Source of the DNA: Syncephalis plumigaleata
Taxonomy: Eukaryota > Zoopagomycota > Zoopagomycetes > Zoopagales > Piptocephalidaceae
DNA: 64,000 nt
Assembly: GCA_025201365.1 (NCBI GenBank)
Contig: JAIXMF010000002.1
Location: 1-64,000, forward strand
Direction of reading: 5' to 3'
The position numbers were made by a program, and so were the translations under genes. Below, piece after piece: positions 48,178 through 60,658 of this stretch; position 1 is the first letter of the stretch; every line of letters begins with the position of its first letter. Under the pieces are notes generated by a model. It saw nothing but the letters and a program-made list of their open reading frames with translations, did no database searches and had not been told where the DNA came from.

Positions 48178-49035
48178 TTAGCGATGAAGATAGTTGTCGG
48201 TTAGCGCACGAAGGCCGAGCCATCCCGTGCGTATTGTCACTTCATTCGCGCATATCTCACCAAATCCAAGCATCACACCATTGATAAATGGTAAACAAAG
48301 ATGAACCAGCCCGAGTCGAATAAACCAGACGAACCAGCCCTTTGTGGAATAATCCACCACTTGCTTGACTAATTCATTATGCAAACTAGATGAGTTAGTG
48401 TCACTTTCAAGCGATGACGACGACGATGACGACGATGATGACGTGGATCGTTTTCTACGTGGGCGATGCGTACGTGCTGCTTTATTGGCATGCTCCTGCT
48501 GCTTCCATGCTTTCCATAATGTAGAAGAGGATGGTGGACCAGTCTCAATGGTGGCAGTATCAGTAGACGTACTAGTGTTATCACGAGGATGCCCACGACG
48601 GTTAGGATTAGTATCGTTCGGCTGTAGATACTGATCACTATCACGAATAGTACTGGACGAGAGAGCAGTTGCGCGTAAATACCACGAATTAGGGCGTACC
48701 GTTATAGCACGGTGTGCAGTCGAAAAGAACGCAGGTATGGGTGCGTTGCTCAACTGCGGGAACACATTGCCTGGCATTGATGACGAAAGTATACCTGTAG
48801 ACGAGCGTATAGAGCCAGACAACGCCGTATCTGCACTGCTAACGTCATCAAGTGCAGCAGAGTTGGCACTACTATTACTGCTGACGAATGCCGAAGCATC
48901 TAGTTGTTGTATACTATCTGTTATGGTGGTGCTTTCCTCCATTGTTAAATCTAATGTCGAAGTAGTCGCATTAGGTAGGAGCATTAGAAATGGTGAAGGT
49001 GGTCCTTGGCCACTAGCCTCAACAGAAGACGCCAT
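48178..49035 (-). CDS. MIM1: Mim1/TOM13-family outer-membrane insertion protein
   Basis: 285 codons from ATG 49035, intronless. The first 215 residues are Ser/Thr-rich and disordered, with a Ser run (SSSSSSSSSS, encoded by a CGTCAT repeat). The C-terminal 70 residues carry the family domain: VVDYSTKGWFVWFIRLGLVH, LCLPFINGVMLGFGEICANE and TIRTGWLGLRAL. Mim1 inserts alpha-helical proteins into the mitochondrial outer membrane and helps assemble TOM. The yeast protein is about 113 residues, so the N-terminal region here is unusually long. Ends at TAA. Confidence 0.85.
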   Translation of the reverse strand: MASSVEASGQGPPSPFLMLLPNATTSTLDLTMEESTTITDSIQQLDASAFVSSNSSANSAALDDVSSADTALSGSIRSSTGILSSSMPGNVFPQLSNAPIPAFFSTAHRAITVRPNSWYLRATALSSSTIRDSDQYLQPNDTNPNRRGHPRDNTSTSTDTATIETGPPSSSTLWKAWKQQEHANKAARTHRPRRKRSTSSSSSSSSSSLESDTNSSSLHNELVKQVVDYSTKGWFVWFIRLGLVHLCLPFINGVMLGFGEICANEVTIRTGWLGLRALTDNYLHR

Positions 49036-49262
49036 CAATCAATGGAATCAAACAATATTGATCAAGGAAAAAGAATATAAAAAACCAAGGCTTAAGATGA
49101 TTAACGCTTACGCAAGTGAAAAAAATAATGCATACACAAAAATGGAAACGTATGCACATACGTCATATATTTGTATAAAAACTAAGCGTGACTAGCCCCG
49201 TTCATCGGTCCCTTCATATCCACTTCTCCGCTTTACCTTAACTTGAAAGTACTCGTATCACT

Positions 49263-51990
49263 ATGACACGCGATAACTACGGTAATGCTTTCATATATAG
49301 TATGTTCCAATAATTACGTTGCTTATATTGTCTTAATATAGTACCTACTCCCTTCGAGACGCATTCGCGTCGCTCTACCGTCTATGGCACCCATGGTATG
49401 GTGGCTTCATTGTAGGTTATCTTGCTATCACTTCGAGTGAACCAAACGAGATAGGTGTGGCTACTGATATTGACACATGTACACAGTCAACCGTTGGCCA
49501 CTCAAGCCGGTATCGATATCCTGAAGAAAGGCGGCAATGCTGCGGTAAGTGGCATAGCACTAATACAATTATCACTAGTCCATTAATTGTTTGCTATTTA
49601 GGATGCAGCGGTAGCAGTGGGCAAGTCAAAGTAACAAGCACAAGACAGCATGAACTAACTTCCTCTTTCCTCTTTCTCCTTATGATTGATAGCTGCCTGT
49701 TTAACAGTGACAGGTATGCCATTATCATAATGACATTAATAATAATAAAGTGTGTACTGATTGAGTGGAGTAGAGCCCATGTCTACCGGAATAGGCGGCG
49801 ACTGCTTTGCCCTCTTTTACTCGAGTAAAGATGGCACCGTGCAAGGATTAAATGGCTCTGGCCGGTAAACGATTAGCTAGCCGCAATAGCTGATAGTTCA
49901 TACTAACGCGCGCTATTGCTATCCCGAATAGGTCGCCTGCTGCCCTTACCCGAGAGAAAGCAATCCATGGGTTACCTGCTAGCGCAACTGAGCTACCAAC
50001 TAATTCTGTGCATGGTGTTACTGTACCAGGTGCTGCCGCCGGTTGGGCTGACACGGTAGAGTGGTTTGGATCGGGCAAGCTTACGTTAAAGGAAATCTTG
50101 GAACCAGCCATCAAACTAGCAGAAGAAGGGTAAGTTGCACTCGTATACATACGTCAAGCTAGAAATGTCAATTGACGATAACTCTTCTTAGATACCCGGT
50201 ATCACTTGTTACTGCCGAGATGGTAAGCATTACAAATGAGTGATGCTAAGCCTCTTTGTTTATTTGTTTGTTTATTTATATTTTTGTATGACATAGTGGA
50301 GAGGAGAAGAGCAGAAGCTGAAAACGAGCTCCAAGTACGGCGACGAGCTACTGTTTAATGGACGTGCCCCTCGAGAAGGCGAACTAGTGGTGATGCCGAA
50401 TTTCGCTTCGTAAGTCTGCACGGATGATGATTGCTATCATTTACTATACTAATGATTTGTTAATATCGATTAGCGTGCTACGTGATCTAGCCGAACATGG
50501 CAAGGATGCCTTCTACCAAGGTAAAGCTGGACAAGCAATCGTCGATGGCATACAAGAGCTTGGCGGTGTAATGACGATGGAAGACCTGCGCAAGCATGAA
50601 AGCAAACGTGTCACGCCCATATCGATCGACTATAATGGCTGCACCCTTTACGAGATCCCACCTAATGGACAAGGTATAGTAATGAATCATTACTACTATG
50701 GTAGAATAACTAATGTGCATGCACGTCTATTGCTTTGTAACTATAGGAATAACTGTGTTGCAATCACTCGGTATAATCGATGCGTTGCAACGTAGTGGAA
50801 AAGTGCCTCCACTAGACCAATTGGCACCAGGATCGCCTGATTACTTGCACGTAATTATCGAGACACTACGTCTAGCATTCGCAGATAGTCGCTGGTTCGT
50901 CGCCGATCCAGAACATTATGAAACACCAGTGAAGGCACTGTTGAACAAGGTATAATCGCATGACAACTGCAGTATACCTATGCTAATATCCAGGGTTAAA
51001 GCATTACTTGGAGGAACGTGCTGCATTGATAGATCCAAACAAGACGGACCCATTCCCACTTCATGGACTTCCAGTCAAGGCCTCTGATACCGTTTTTTTA
51101 TCAGTCGTGGATGAGGAAGGCAATGCTTGTAGCTTTATTGTAAGTCTCTACCTGTAGCATAAATGATAAACTAATGTAAATGATAATAATAATACATCTA
51201 GAACTCGCTTTATGAAGGATTTGGCGTAAGTATAATACCATTATATAAAGTAATAAGCAATTAGCTAACTAACGTAATGTATAGTCGGTAGGCAATGAAA
51301 TACTAGATGATCAAGATAGACCAATTACTAAACAGTATTCCAATATGTTGTAACTTGCTAACTATATCAGGGCATTGTAGCAAAGGAATGCGGCTTTGCC
51401 TTACAAAACCGAGGCTGCAACTTTAGTCTAGATCCGGAGAACCACAATTGTATTGCACCAGCAAAGCGGCCCTACCACACTATTATACCAGGAATGGCTA
51501 TCCGTAAGGATATAAACGAAGTGATGTCATTTGGTGGTAAGTAGTCGTGTCATTGTCATTACTGCTATTAACTTGTTATACCATTAGTCGTGGGTGGTTT
51601 TATGCAGGTAAGTTATTATTGCTATCAAATAATACTCGAATATGTGCAAGCATTTATTAATATTGATGATCTGTGTTGTAGGCACAAGGACAGCTTCAAG
51701 TCTTGCTGAACTTACTGCATCGTGGATGGGTGCCACAACGTATACTCGACTTCCCACGTATTTGCCTTAATCCAGCTACCGGTGTAGTCAGTGTGGAAGA
51801 GGGTATCGATGCTGCCACTGTTGATGCTCTGCGAGTACGTGGCCATAACATTACTACGGTGATGGGACATGCACGTAAGGTCTTTGGACGAGGCCAGATG
51901 ATTATCATTCGCAAGGATGCCAACACAGGCAAGCGTATCCTCGTTGGTGGATCGGATATGCGTGCCGATGGACAAGCGGCAGGCTGGTAA
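49263..51990 (+). CDS. Gamma-glutamyltransferase (YwrD-like)
   Basis: About 14 exons, in frame throughout. Reads [134 protein letters not shown] (the Thr of SDT is the expected autoprocessing nucleophile), [18 protein letters not shown] and [12 protein letters not shown], ending at TAA. No signal peptide, so cytosolic action on glutathione or gamma-glutamyl amides is likely, as for YwrD-type enzymes. It carries one GC-AG intron and a probable 3-nt microexon. Confidence 0.92.
49621..49692 (+). other. GC-AG intron in the GGT gene
   Basis: Donor GTGG|GCAAGT, acceptor TTGATAG|CT. Splicing turns DAAVAV-A into DAAVAVAACLTVTEPMS, the family sequence. The preceding and following introns are ordinary GT-AG. 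Confidence 0.85.
51285..51287 (+). other. Probable 3-nt microexon (TCG, Ser) in the GGT gene
   Basis: TCG is flanked by GTATAG on the left and GTAGGC on the right. The two introns would be 51226-51284 and 51288-51370, each with a CTAAC-type branch sequence close to its acceptor. Including it gives GFGSGIV; skipping it gives GFGGIV in the same frame. Confidence 0.55.
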
Positions 51991-52249
51991 CTCAAGAAGA
52001 AGAAGCAGCGGCAGAATGTATATAGGAAGGGTTGAGTTTCTTTTTGGCTGCTGTTTTGCTTTTGCCTAAGCACATCGATCAAACTGAATTCATCATGCTA
52101 TTGGTATTGAATATGACCGTAACAATAAACATGATATGATGTTTGTTAATAATCTATAGTATCCATTGATGTAATGCAGTGTATATAATATACACAAGAA
52201 AGTGCGTACAAATCAAACTTTATTACTTTGTATATTATCGTGGTTGCGC

Positions 52250-53110
52250 TCAAGCTTCTACAAACTTCTTCACATTCTTAAGCCATGAAACATATTCGTT
52301 TTGCTCCTTGTACTCGATGTAGTGTGGGATAAACATAGCAAGTCCCGTGTCGACACCGCGTTCCTCCAAGTAACGCTCGAATTTCGTTTGTAGATCCTCT
52401 TCCAATTGACCGAATTGTGGACCGACATACATGCCACGACGTTTCCAGTTGGCCTCGGCCGTGTCCTCGGTGGCCGTGTTTGCATCGTTATAATGAATGA
52501 CGCTACTGACGAGGATCTCGCCAGACTCGCATAACGCGTCAAACTTCAAAACACCACTACCCGCCTTCTCTACAGAGATTTGAATCTCAACGGGGAACGT
52601 GTCTAGCGCTTCTTCTTCGTCGATCTCGTTTAGCTCGGACTTCGCTCGTGCCACTGCCTCGGGATGTTCATCCTGCAACTCCTTCTCCAACGACTCGAGG
52701 TCCGAGTCGAGTTCCTGCGACTCTTGAGCCGCATTAATATCGGAAATCGAGAAGGACACGGTGACTTTCTCGTTGCCGAACGAACGTGTAAGATGCACTT
52801 CGTCCTTACCGGGCTCGTCTTGAATCGCGAATTTACTCTGTTGCTTAAAATCACGCAAGAACTCTGGCACTTGCTCGCTCTCCTCGGATAACTCGTAGTC
52901 GAGTTCCACGCTTAACTGATGGGCAAGATCACGATCCGACAAACCCTGTCCCATACGAAGGACTGATAGGGAGAATGCACGCGCAGGTTGCACGAACGAT
53001 ACTGCTGCAGGACGACAAGCGAACGACACTAATCGTGGCGTGTAGACGGCCGTACGCATTGGTGCGGCTGCACGTAAACCTCGTAGCAAGTTAAGAGCGC
53101 GGAAGGCCAT
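52250..53110 (-). CDS. MAM33: Mitochondrial acidic matrix protein Mam33/p32
   Basis: 286 codons, intronless, GC-rich third positions. A presequence rich in Arg/Ala (FRALNLLRGLRAAAPMRTAV) ends near FSLSVLRMGQG. The acidic body reads LAHQLSVELDYELSEESEQV, FGNEKVTVSFSISDINAAQE, FPVEIQISVEKAGSGVLKFD, WKRRGMYVGPQFGQLEEDLQ and the conserved C-terminus ERGVDTGLAMFIPHYIEYKE, YVSWLKNVKKFVEA. The p32 family forms a ring-shaped trimer and supports mitochondrial translation and respiration. Ends at TGA. Confidence 0.96.
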   Translation of the reverse strand: MAFRALNLLRGLRAAAPMRTAVYTPRLVSFACRPAAVSFVQPARAFSLSVLRMGQGLSDRDLAHQLSVELDYELSEESEQVPEFLRDFKQQSKFAIQDEPGKDEVHLTRSFGNEKVTVSFSISDINAAQESQELDSDLESLEKELQDEHPEAVARAKSELNEIDEEEALDTFPVEIQISVEKAGSGVLKFDALCESGEILVSSVIHYNDANTATEDTAEANWKRRGMYVGPQFGQLEEDLQTKFERYLEERGVDTGLAMFIPHYIEYKEQNEYVSWLKNVKKFVEA

Positions 53111-53496
53111 ATTTTGTCGTTAAGCGATACAAATCAAGTAAGAAGGAAAAAGTAAAAGAGCAATTTTATTGATTTCAACAAGTGAAAATAAAAGAGCAAA
53201 ATTAAATGTTGAAATAAATGCTCGCTGGATACAGCTCAGTGTTAATGACAATAATTGCGATATTAGTGTGACGTGTGGTTTCAATCATCTCGTATTACTC
53301 GTCGAACACTGTCGTCCTTCTTTCTTTCCTTCTTGTCGCTCAACTTCTTGTACTTGTTATTCCCTGTGCCTCTAATTAACTTGCACTTGCACTGCTGCTA
53401 TCGTAAACACAACAAACGGTCTATAGCTAGTGCTACTGCTTACGGTGTAACCAGTGTGTAATTGAGATTACTATCCACTTGGTGGATGACTACACC

Positions 53497-56400
53497 ATGG
53501 GTAATCAAGTGTCGTCGATGACGCCGAGTACCGTCACCGCTGGTATTACCAGTTACGTAGCGGAACTCGGTAATATAGAATATGAAAAGAGGTAATTAGA
53601 ATGGATATTGTCGCTTATTATCAGCTAACCTATGCTGCATATAGTATGGGCAATGCACGCTTCCTTAAAACAGTTCGAGGACGAGTCAGCGATACGAGTA
53701 GTGCTATAGTGACAAAGATATTTGTTAAGCCTGATCTTACGCTAGCACTTCATGCTTACGTTAAACGAGCAGAAGGTTAGTTGGAATATGAATATATGCA
53801 TATATGCATCTATATATATCAAATAGTAGTAATTAATTATTGATTATCGATGCATCAGATGAAAGTCAAAAGAGCTTCTATATCCCGAATGTAGCCGCTT
53901 ATGTTCGCATTGTGGAAACAGATCGTGCCGTCTACTTGGTGAGGCCCTACATTACAAGTAGTCTATACGATCGTATCAGGTAAATAGCGAATAGATGCAG
54001 TAGTGCAATAGGATACACTATATGCTGATTGCTATATGCACCATCATCACTAGTACTCGTCCATTCTTAACATCTATCGAGAAACAATGGATTGTATTCC
54101 AGTTATGCAGAGCGGTGAATGACGCACATGAAAAAGGGGTCAGTTCTAGTGTGATAATAGCATGTTGACGTATTTCTTACCAATCTATACCGTGTAGATA
54201 TTTCATGGCGATATCAAGACGGAGAACGTACTTGTTACCAGTTGGAACTGGGCTTATTTAAGTGATTTCGCATCATTCAAACCGACCTTCGTGCCTGAAG
54301 TAAGTTATTCGCGTCATGTATAGCACGTATACTTATTACGCTTGCACAGGACAATCCAGCTGATTTCTCGTACTTTTTCGACATTTCGGGTCGACGTACA
54401 TGCTACTTGGCACCAGAACGATTCCTAGCTAGTAAGGAGGTATCTCATCGGCATTCGGTAAGATTGAAGCTACTCATTGATGATGATAGCATACATATTA
54501 ATGCCACATATTCAATATCGTACTCTAGTCGGCACAATTATCACCGGCAATGGACATATTTTCATTAGGGTAATTTATCTGTATTTCTATTTCTACTTCA
54601 ATTCATCTAATTATCACATACAGTTGTGTTATTGCCGAGTTATATCTCGAGGGAACGGCCATATTTACACTATCGCAGTTATTAAGATATCGTCGAAATG
54701 AATATGATCCTAGTTTGGATTTAGAGAAAATTGAAGATGAAAATATACGGGTAACTAATGAGCCAGTGTTAAATCATCATTTTACTAACATTTAATTGTT
54801 ATTGTTATCTATTTATGTAATAGGCGTTAGTCAAAGATATGATTCAATTGGATCCAGAAGCTCGTTCCTCAGTGGCAACCTATTTAGAGAAAGGGTAAGT
54901 CAAGTGAATGCTGTCTAATGATTGTACTGTATATACTGATACTATGCGTTTATTAGACGTGGTCAAGTATTTCCAGAGTATTTCTACGACTATTTACATC
55001 CAGCAATGACAAAAATGGCCAGTGCATTCTACGAAGAGGGCGAACTATTAGGTAGTATGCACTCTTATTCATCGAGTTCTTCCACCGAACAACTACTTGC
55101 ACATCCAACCGCGCTGTCTCCGTTCTCTTCTTCGGTGCTAACGGATATTGGCGATAGACGTATTGTAGCGCTTGATCGTCTTCAAACACAAATGATTGCA
55201 CGCTTTGGTCAAAATGAAGGTAAGCTACTCCTCCCCTTCTCCCTCTCCTCTTACCACACTAGCCAGTTCTATCGAGGATGCTATTAATTAACAAATGAAT
55301 ATGCAGAGGATCATCTACAGCAGCTCAACTTGTTAATCCTGCCACTACTATGCTCGTCGTTGAAACACGCACGATGTATGTCGTCGAAACTTACGGGACT
55401 GGCATTGGCACAGAGGATAGCCCCTACCATTGCTGATGAATACGTACTCGATCGTATACTGCCCTATTTAATCTGGCTATTGGGCGATGCTAGTGCTTTA
55501 GTGCGAAGTAGATCGGTCCAAGTCATCGCTTATATGGTCGGTATTGCGTTAGCACACCTGTGCTTAGCAGTGAATGGATTACTAATTCATTAATCTAGTT
55601 AAAGCAAGTCAAGTCGTTGTCCAACATTAATTCAGATATATTTCCCGAATATATTCTACCGCACCTCTCTCAATGCTTATCTGATTCCGATGCACTAGTG
55701 AGAATCGCTTATGCCAGTAACTTTCCTCAACTACTGGAGACAGCGCTTTGTTTCTTTGAATTAGGCCAGGTATGAATGGGCATCTACCGTTTATTTATCC
55801 GCATACTTATGCGTCTGCGTAATCTAGGCCACAAAACGATATGATGCGTCCAATCATGATAGTCTACTACCGGATAATCAGGCAAGTATGCCTAATTTAT
55901 AATGCTGATCACTTATATATGTATGTATATTTGCTATTATTAGCCATCTTATGATACGGCTTTATCAGCGTTACAATCTCAACTGCAGGATCATGCTATT
56001 GCCCTATTGGTTGATCCAGATAGTACAGTGAAACGTGCCTCTTAAGCGGTATGACTCGTTTGTGTGTAGCATTTGGTAGGCGCCGAGCCAACGACATTCT
56101 ACTATCCATATGATGACCTATTTGAATGATAATGACTGGTTACTACGATGGTAATCTAAATATTAATTGTTGTATATATTACATATCAGTTGAACTAACT
56201 AAACTACTACCAGCGCGTTTTTCGAGACAATCGTGGGTGTAGCCACATTTGTGGGTGGTCGAAGCCTGGAAGAGTATATTCTACCATTGATGGTGCAATC
56301 ATTGGCAGGTAAGCCGTTATTCCATGCGATCTAGGTGTACCGATATACATTAATCACACGAGTAGATTCCGAGGAATATGTTATTGAACGAGCACTCAGT

Positions 56401-59400
56401 GCCATGACATCGTTGACATCACTTGGTCTATTTCAGAAGAGCACAGTACGGGAGTTAGCATCCACAGTCGCTCCGCTTATGTGCCATCCAAATGATTGGG
56501 TTCGATGGGGTAACTGATAGCAGGCTATTTACTCGTATACATGTACTAATAAGTGGACTACTGCAGGAGCAATATCATTTATTCTGGCTTGTGGCAGATT
56601 GTTCAGCCTACCAGACTTTTGGTCTATACTCTATCCTATCATACGGCCAATGCTTGCCAATGACATTACAGAGCTGGATCAGGCTCATCTGACCGCGGCT
56701 TTAAAACCACCGGTAAGCGAATGGAACAGCCCAGCATCTATTGTAGCGCACTAATACATCTATCTATATACATACACATCGTATCCATTAGTTAAGCAGG
56801 GCTCTATTCGATTTGGCCCTGACATGGGCGGGTAGATCAAAGTCGTTCGTCAATGTAATTGGTCAGTCGGGCAATGTAGATCGACAGATGAACAGTCATA
56901 TCACGCAGAATACGAGACAGTTGGCCGAGTAAGTTTACAAGTTGTTGCTCGTGCCATACAATTAATCTTTATTTGCTCTTAAGGGATGATCAATACATGG
57001 AGAAACTACAGCATATGGGCATGACTATGGAGGATGAGAAGAAACTGCACAGAATGCGAGAATACATTATTAAATTGGTGAATTCAAAACAAAAGTAGGT
57101 TGTTGCTGATGCTGCACTATCTCGCTATGATTCCTATAACTAATCCACTATTCTACTAGACGGCGCAATGATGAGGCAACCAATCTCGGTAGTCTCTATC
57201 AGGATGTAAGAGGTCATTTTATACATTCAGTACAATTTACTAATCTCAATGCTTACAATGGTGATGACCATTAGCCTAGTGCGGTATTCTTCCGTAATGT
57301 GGGTGTAACACCACGTACCATGTTCTTGACATCACCCTGGGAGACTAGTGGATCAGATGATAGAGTAGTAATTAAAACTAGAACACGAAAGGTATGGTTA
57401 TTGCACAAATATACATATACCATTTTGAATACTAATCTACAATATCATTATACTAATAATAGAACTCGTTCAGTTCAACGAAAGCACGGTAAGTAGTTGC
57501 ATGGTAATCATCACTAGATTGTTCATCAATACTAATACTTGATGCTTACTAGACGATTGGCAATTCAAACGACATCCATTCATGAATTACCTTCTCGAGA
57601 TAGCCAATTGATAGCGCGTAAACGATTATCAATTCCATCACCTACATCATCGAGATCTAAAAGCAATACAAGGATTTCAGTATCTACAGGCAAGTGTTAC
57701 ATTGATGATAAGTTGTAATAGCATCAGATTATCTTATATTTCCTCTCAATCTAGCTACAGTAGTTGCCACACCAACAGAAGGCTCATCATCGGAGCACTA
57801 TGCGATCTATTGTGTGCAAGCAACAGTAGTGGTAACAATAAGGAACCACTCTCGCCAAAGGTTGAAGCGAAAACAAGTGTTAGCAATATGAACGCGGAGG
57901 CTAAACTGGAAATGCCACTTCAAGATTTGTTAACCGATACCATTTCCGTTATGGAACTTACTCTGGAGGAGCAATCGAATTATCCTGCTGAAGACTCGAC
58001 ACTATTAGACGCGACAACACCACTTCCATTAGGTAATTGAACGTACGAGTACATGTAATGATTATTTAATAACATATCTACTTCATTATCAAACAGAAGG
58101 AACAAGCCAGTCGATGAAACTGCTATTAGAGAAACGAGCACTTGAAGCATTCCCTAATCCATTAAAAGGTAGATAAATACTCGATTAATAGATATCCAAC
58201 AATGTAACTAAAATCATTCAACTAGAATTGGGTCCACCATTAACAACATCTCTGTTAACTCGACATAGAGCTGCAGTACGTACAGCGGCACTTCATCGTA
58301 ACTCGCATGGATGGCGTCCAAGTGGTAAGTAATCAAGATATAGATATTTATAAATAATGAAACAATGCTAATAATAATAATAATAGGCGCCTTAGTAGCT
58401 CATCTAACGGAACATACCGCAGCTGTCAATCAGATCTGCTTAGCACCAGATCATGCATTCTTCGCTACATGTTCCGATGATGGCACAGTCAAGATATGGG
58501 ACTGTAGTCGTTTAGGTAGACACTTTGATAATACATCTCGCTCCACTTATTATGAACTTGGTAAGTTATATAAAGCATAATTATTATAAGCATGCTCCAT
58601 TAATAATACATATATATATATATATATATATATGCTAGATGGACCTGTTAAATGTATGACATTTATTGAGGGTCGTCATTGCATTGCTGCTGCTGCTCAA
58701 ATGGCACCATACATGTATTCCGGTAAGCATTCCATCATAGTAGTAGTGAATAATGAGGTACCACCTACTCATTACAACATATTGAATGAATTAGTGTCGA
58801 CTATAAGGGTGGTAGTTCTGCACCACAATATGGACGATGTCACACAGTATTTGAATTTAATCTTGAAGGAGAATATGCCGTCCAGTTAGAACACTATGAA
58901 AATGGCAAGTGAATAGTGCGATAGACAATAATGAATATGATTATACTAATATTACTATTTCAACAGAAGAGGCATCTATGCTTGTCTATGCCACATCTAA
59001 GGGTCGATTACAAGGCATCGATCTACGTACTATGCAAATTGGATGGACATTTGTCTCACCACCCAGTCATGGTAATATATCAACTATTGACTCATTTGTA
59101 TATCCTACATTACTCGTTATTTACTCATCATTCTTTATGTTTACCATTTACTCTAGGTGCCATTACATCATTTGTCATTGATCATCGACGTACTTGGTTA
59201 CTCTCCGGTAGTTCACGCGGTGTACTTACTCTATGGGATTTACGCTTCCATATTGCACTTCATTCGTGGCTACACCCTCGACGACAGCGTATTCATCGAT
59301 TGATGCTACACTCTGGACCGAAAACACGCGGACGTATGGTAGTTATATCCGCGGGTAAGAACGAAGTATCTACATGGGATGTGGAACACATGCAATGCAC

Positions 59401-60285
59401 CGATGTATTTGCAGCACGTAAACAAGACAACAATGCACCACAACCACTTGAATCCTATCAGGTATGACAATGCTTACAAGTAGCATTATAATGTATTCCA
59501 TAATAGTAACATGTCTATGTGTACACATTGACTACAGGCACAGGATATTTCCCATTTCGAGACGGCATCTCTAGTGGCATCTGCACGCACCTTACAAGAG
59601 TCATTCAATGTGTCACAAACCGGTAAACCAGATCCAGTAGTGAAAGCAATGGTGTGTCCCTACGAGAGTCACAGTTTAGTGACAGCCAGTTCTGATCGTA
59701 GTATACGATTCTGGGATACTACCACGATAGAAGAATCGCGTATTGTTAGTGGACCCGATCAAACAATACATCATGGACAACATGTTCGTTATCGGTAAGT
59801 GGACAAGTATGAATGATGATGATCATTATATACTAATTATACTTTAGTGAGAAAGTGATTGGCGGTATTCGTTGGCATATGGAATTACCTATAAGTGGCA
59901 GTAGTAGTGGTAGTAGCAATAACAAATCGACAAGTGTATCTAATTATAAGAGTAATAATGATCAGCATCATCATAGTATAATGAATAGACTGTCACCTAC
60001 AGGCAATGACATAACAAGAGGCAATATGACAATGAATACAATGAGTACAACTGCATCAAGTGGCAATACTACACCACATAACAATGTACTGCATCGACCA
60101 CACCACACAATCCATTACAAAGTCTACTTCAACAGCCTCGATTGAAGAATAATGCCATTCTCGTACAACAGATTAATTTATTAGATGTACACGCGGATGC
60201 AATCACCGATCTGCAACTGACTGAAGTGCCACAGCCCATGCTCATTAGTGCAGATCATGCAGGTGTTGTGAAGGTTTTCCTATAA
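53497..60285 (+). CDS. VPS15: Vps15 serine/threonine-kinase subunit of the PI3-kinase complex
   Basis: The largest gene here, about 25-30 exons. It starts MGNQVSS, a myristoylation signal. Kinase domain: [79 protein letters not shown] and [13 protein letters not shown]. Then HEAT repeats (for example [26 protein letters not shown]), and C-terminal WD repeats ([56 protein letters not shown]) ending [10 protein letters not shown] and TAA. Vps15 anchors Vps34 on endosomal and autophagic membranes. A Ser/Asn/His-rich insertion (59895-60110) sits in the last WD blades. Several frame breaks (near 56040, 56510, 58730, 58890, 60105) fit missing bases. Confidence 0.95.
58611..58633. repeat. (AT)n microsatellite in a VPS15 intron
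   Basis: About eleven AT units ending just before the acceptor GCTAG. Confidence 0.9.
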
Positions 60286-60658
60286 TGTGCGAGATTCATG
60301 ATATCTCACTCATTTATGAATGTGATTATGCTTGTTACATAGCAATAATCTTACGGATCAATGGTTATTTGTATATTGAACAAGTTACTCTATATTAGAA
60401 TAACACTATAGTTATTATCCATTAAAGTTGATTTATTTCATATCGAATACATTGACATGACAACACTATATGCAATGATTTGGGAAGAAGAAAGAAAGAA
60501 AGAAAGAAAGAAGAGAAAGTAAATGCAAGAATGATAGAGTAGTGTGTAGTGTGTTGTATGTTGTTCTATATACATCTATGTTCAATGATATTGAAACAAC
60601 AACAATGATAAAGAGAGCACTTGTATATACTCGTATCATACACACAATGATTTGTCAT
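60286..60658. other. Convergent spacer VPS15 / GPD
   Basis: Contains an AAAG tetranucleotide run (about 60489-60518). No gene seen. Confidence 0.6.
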
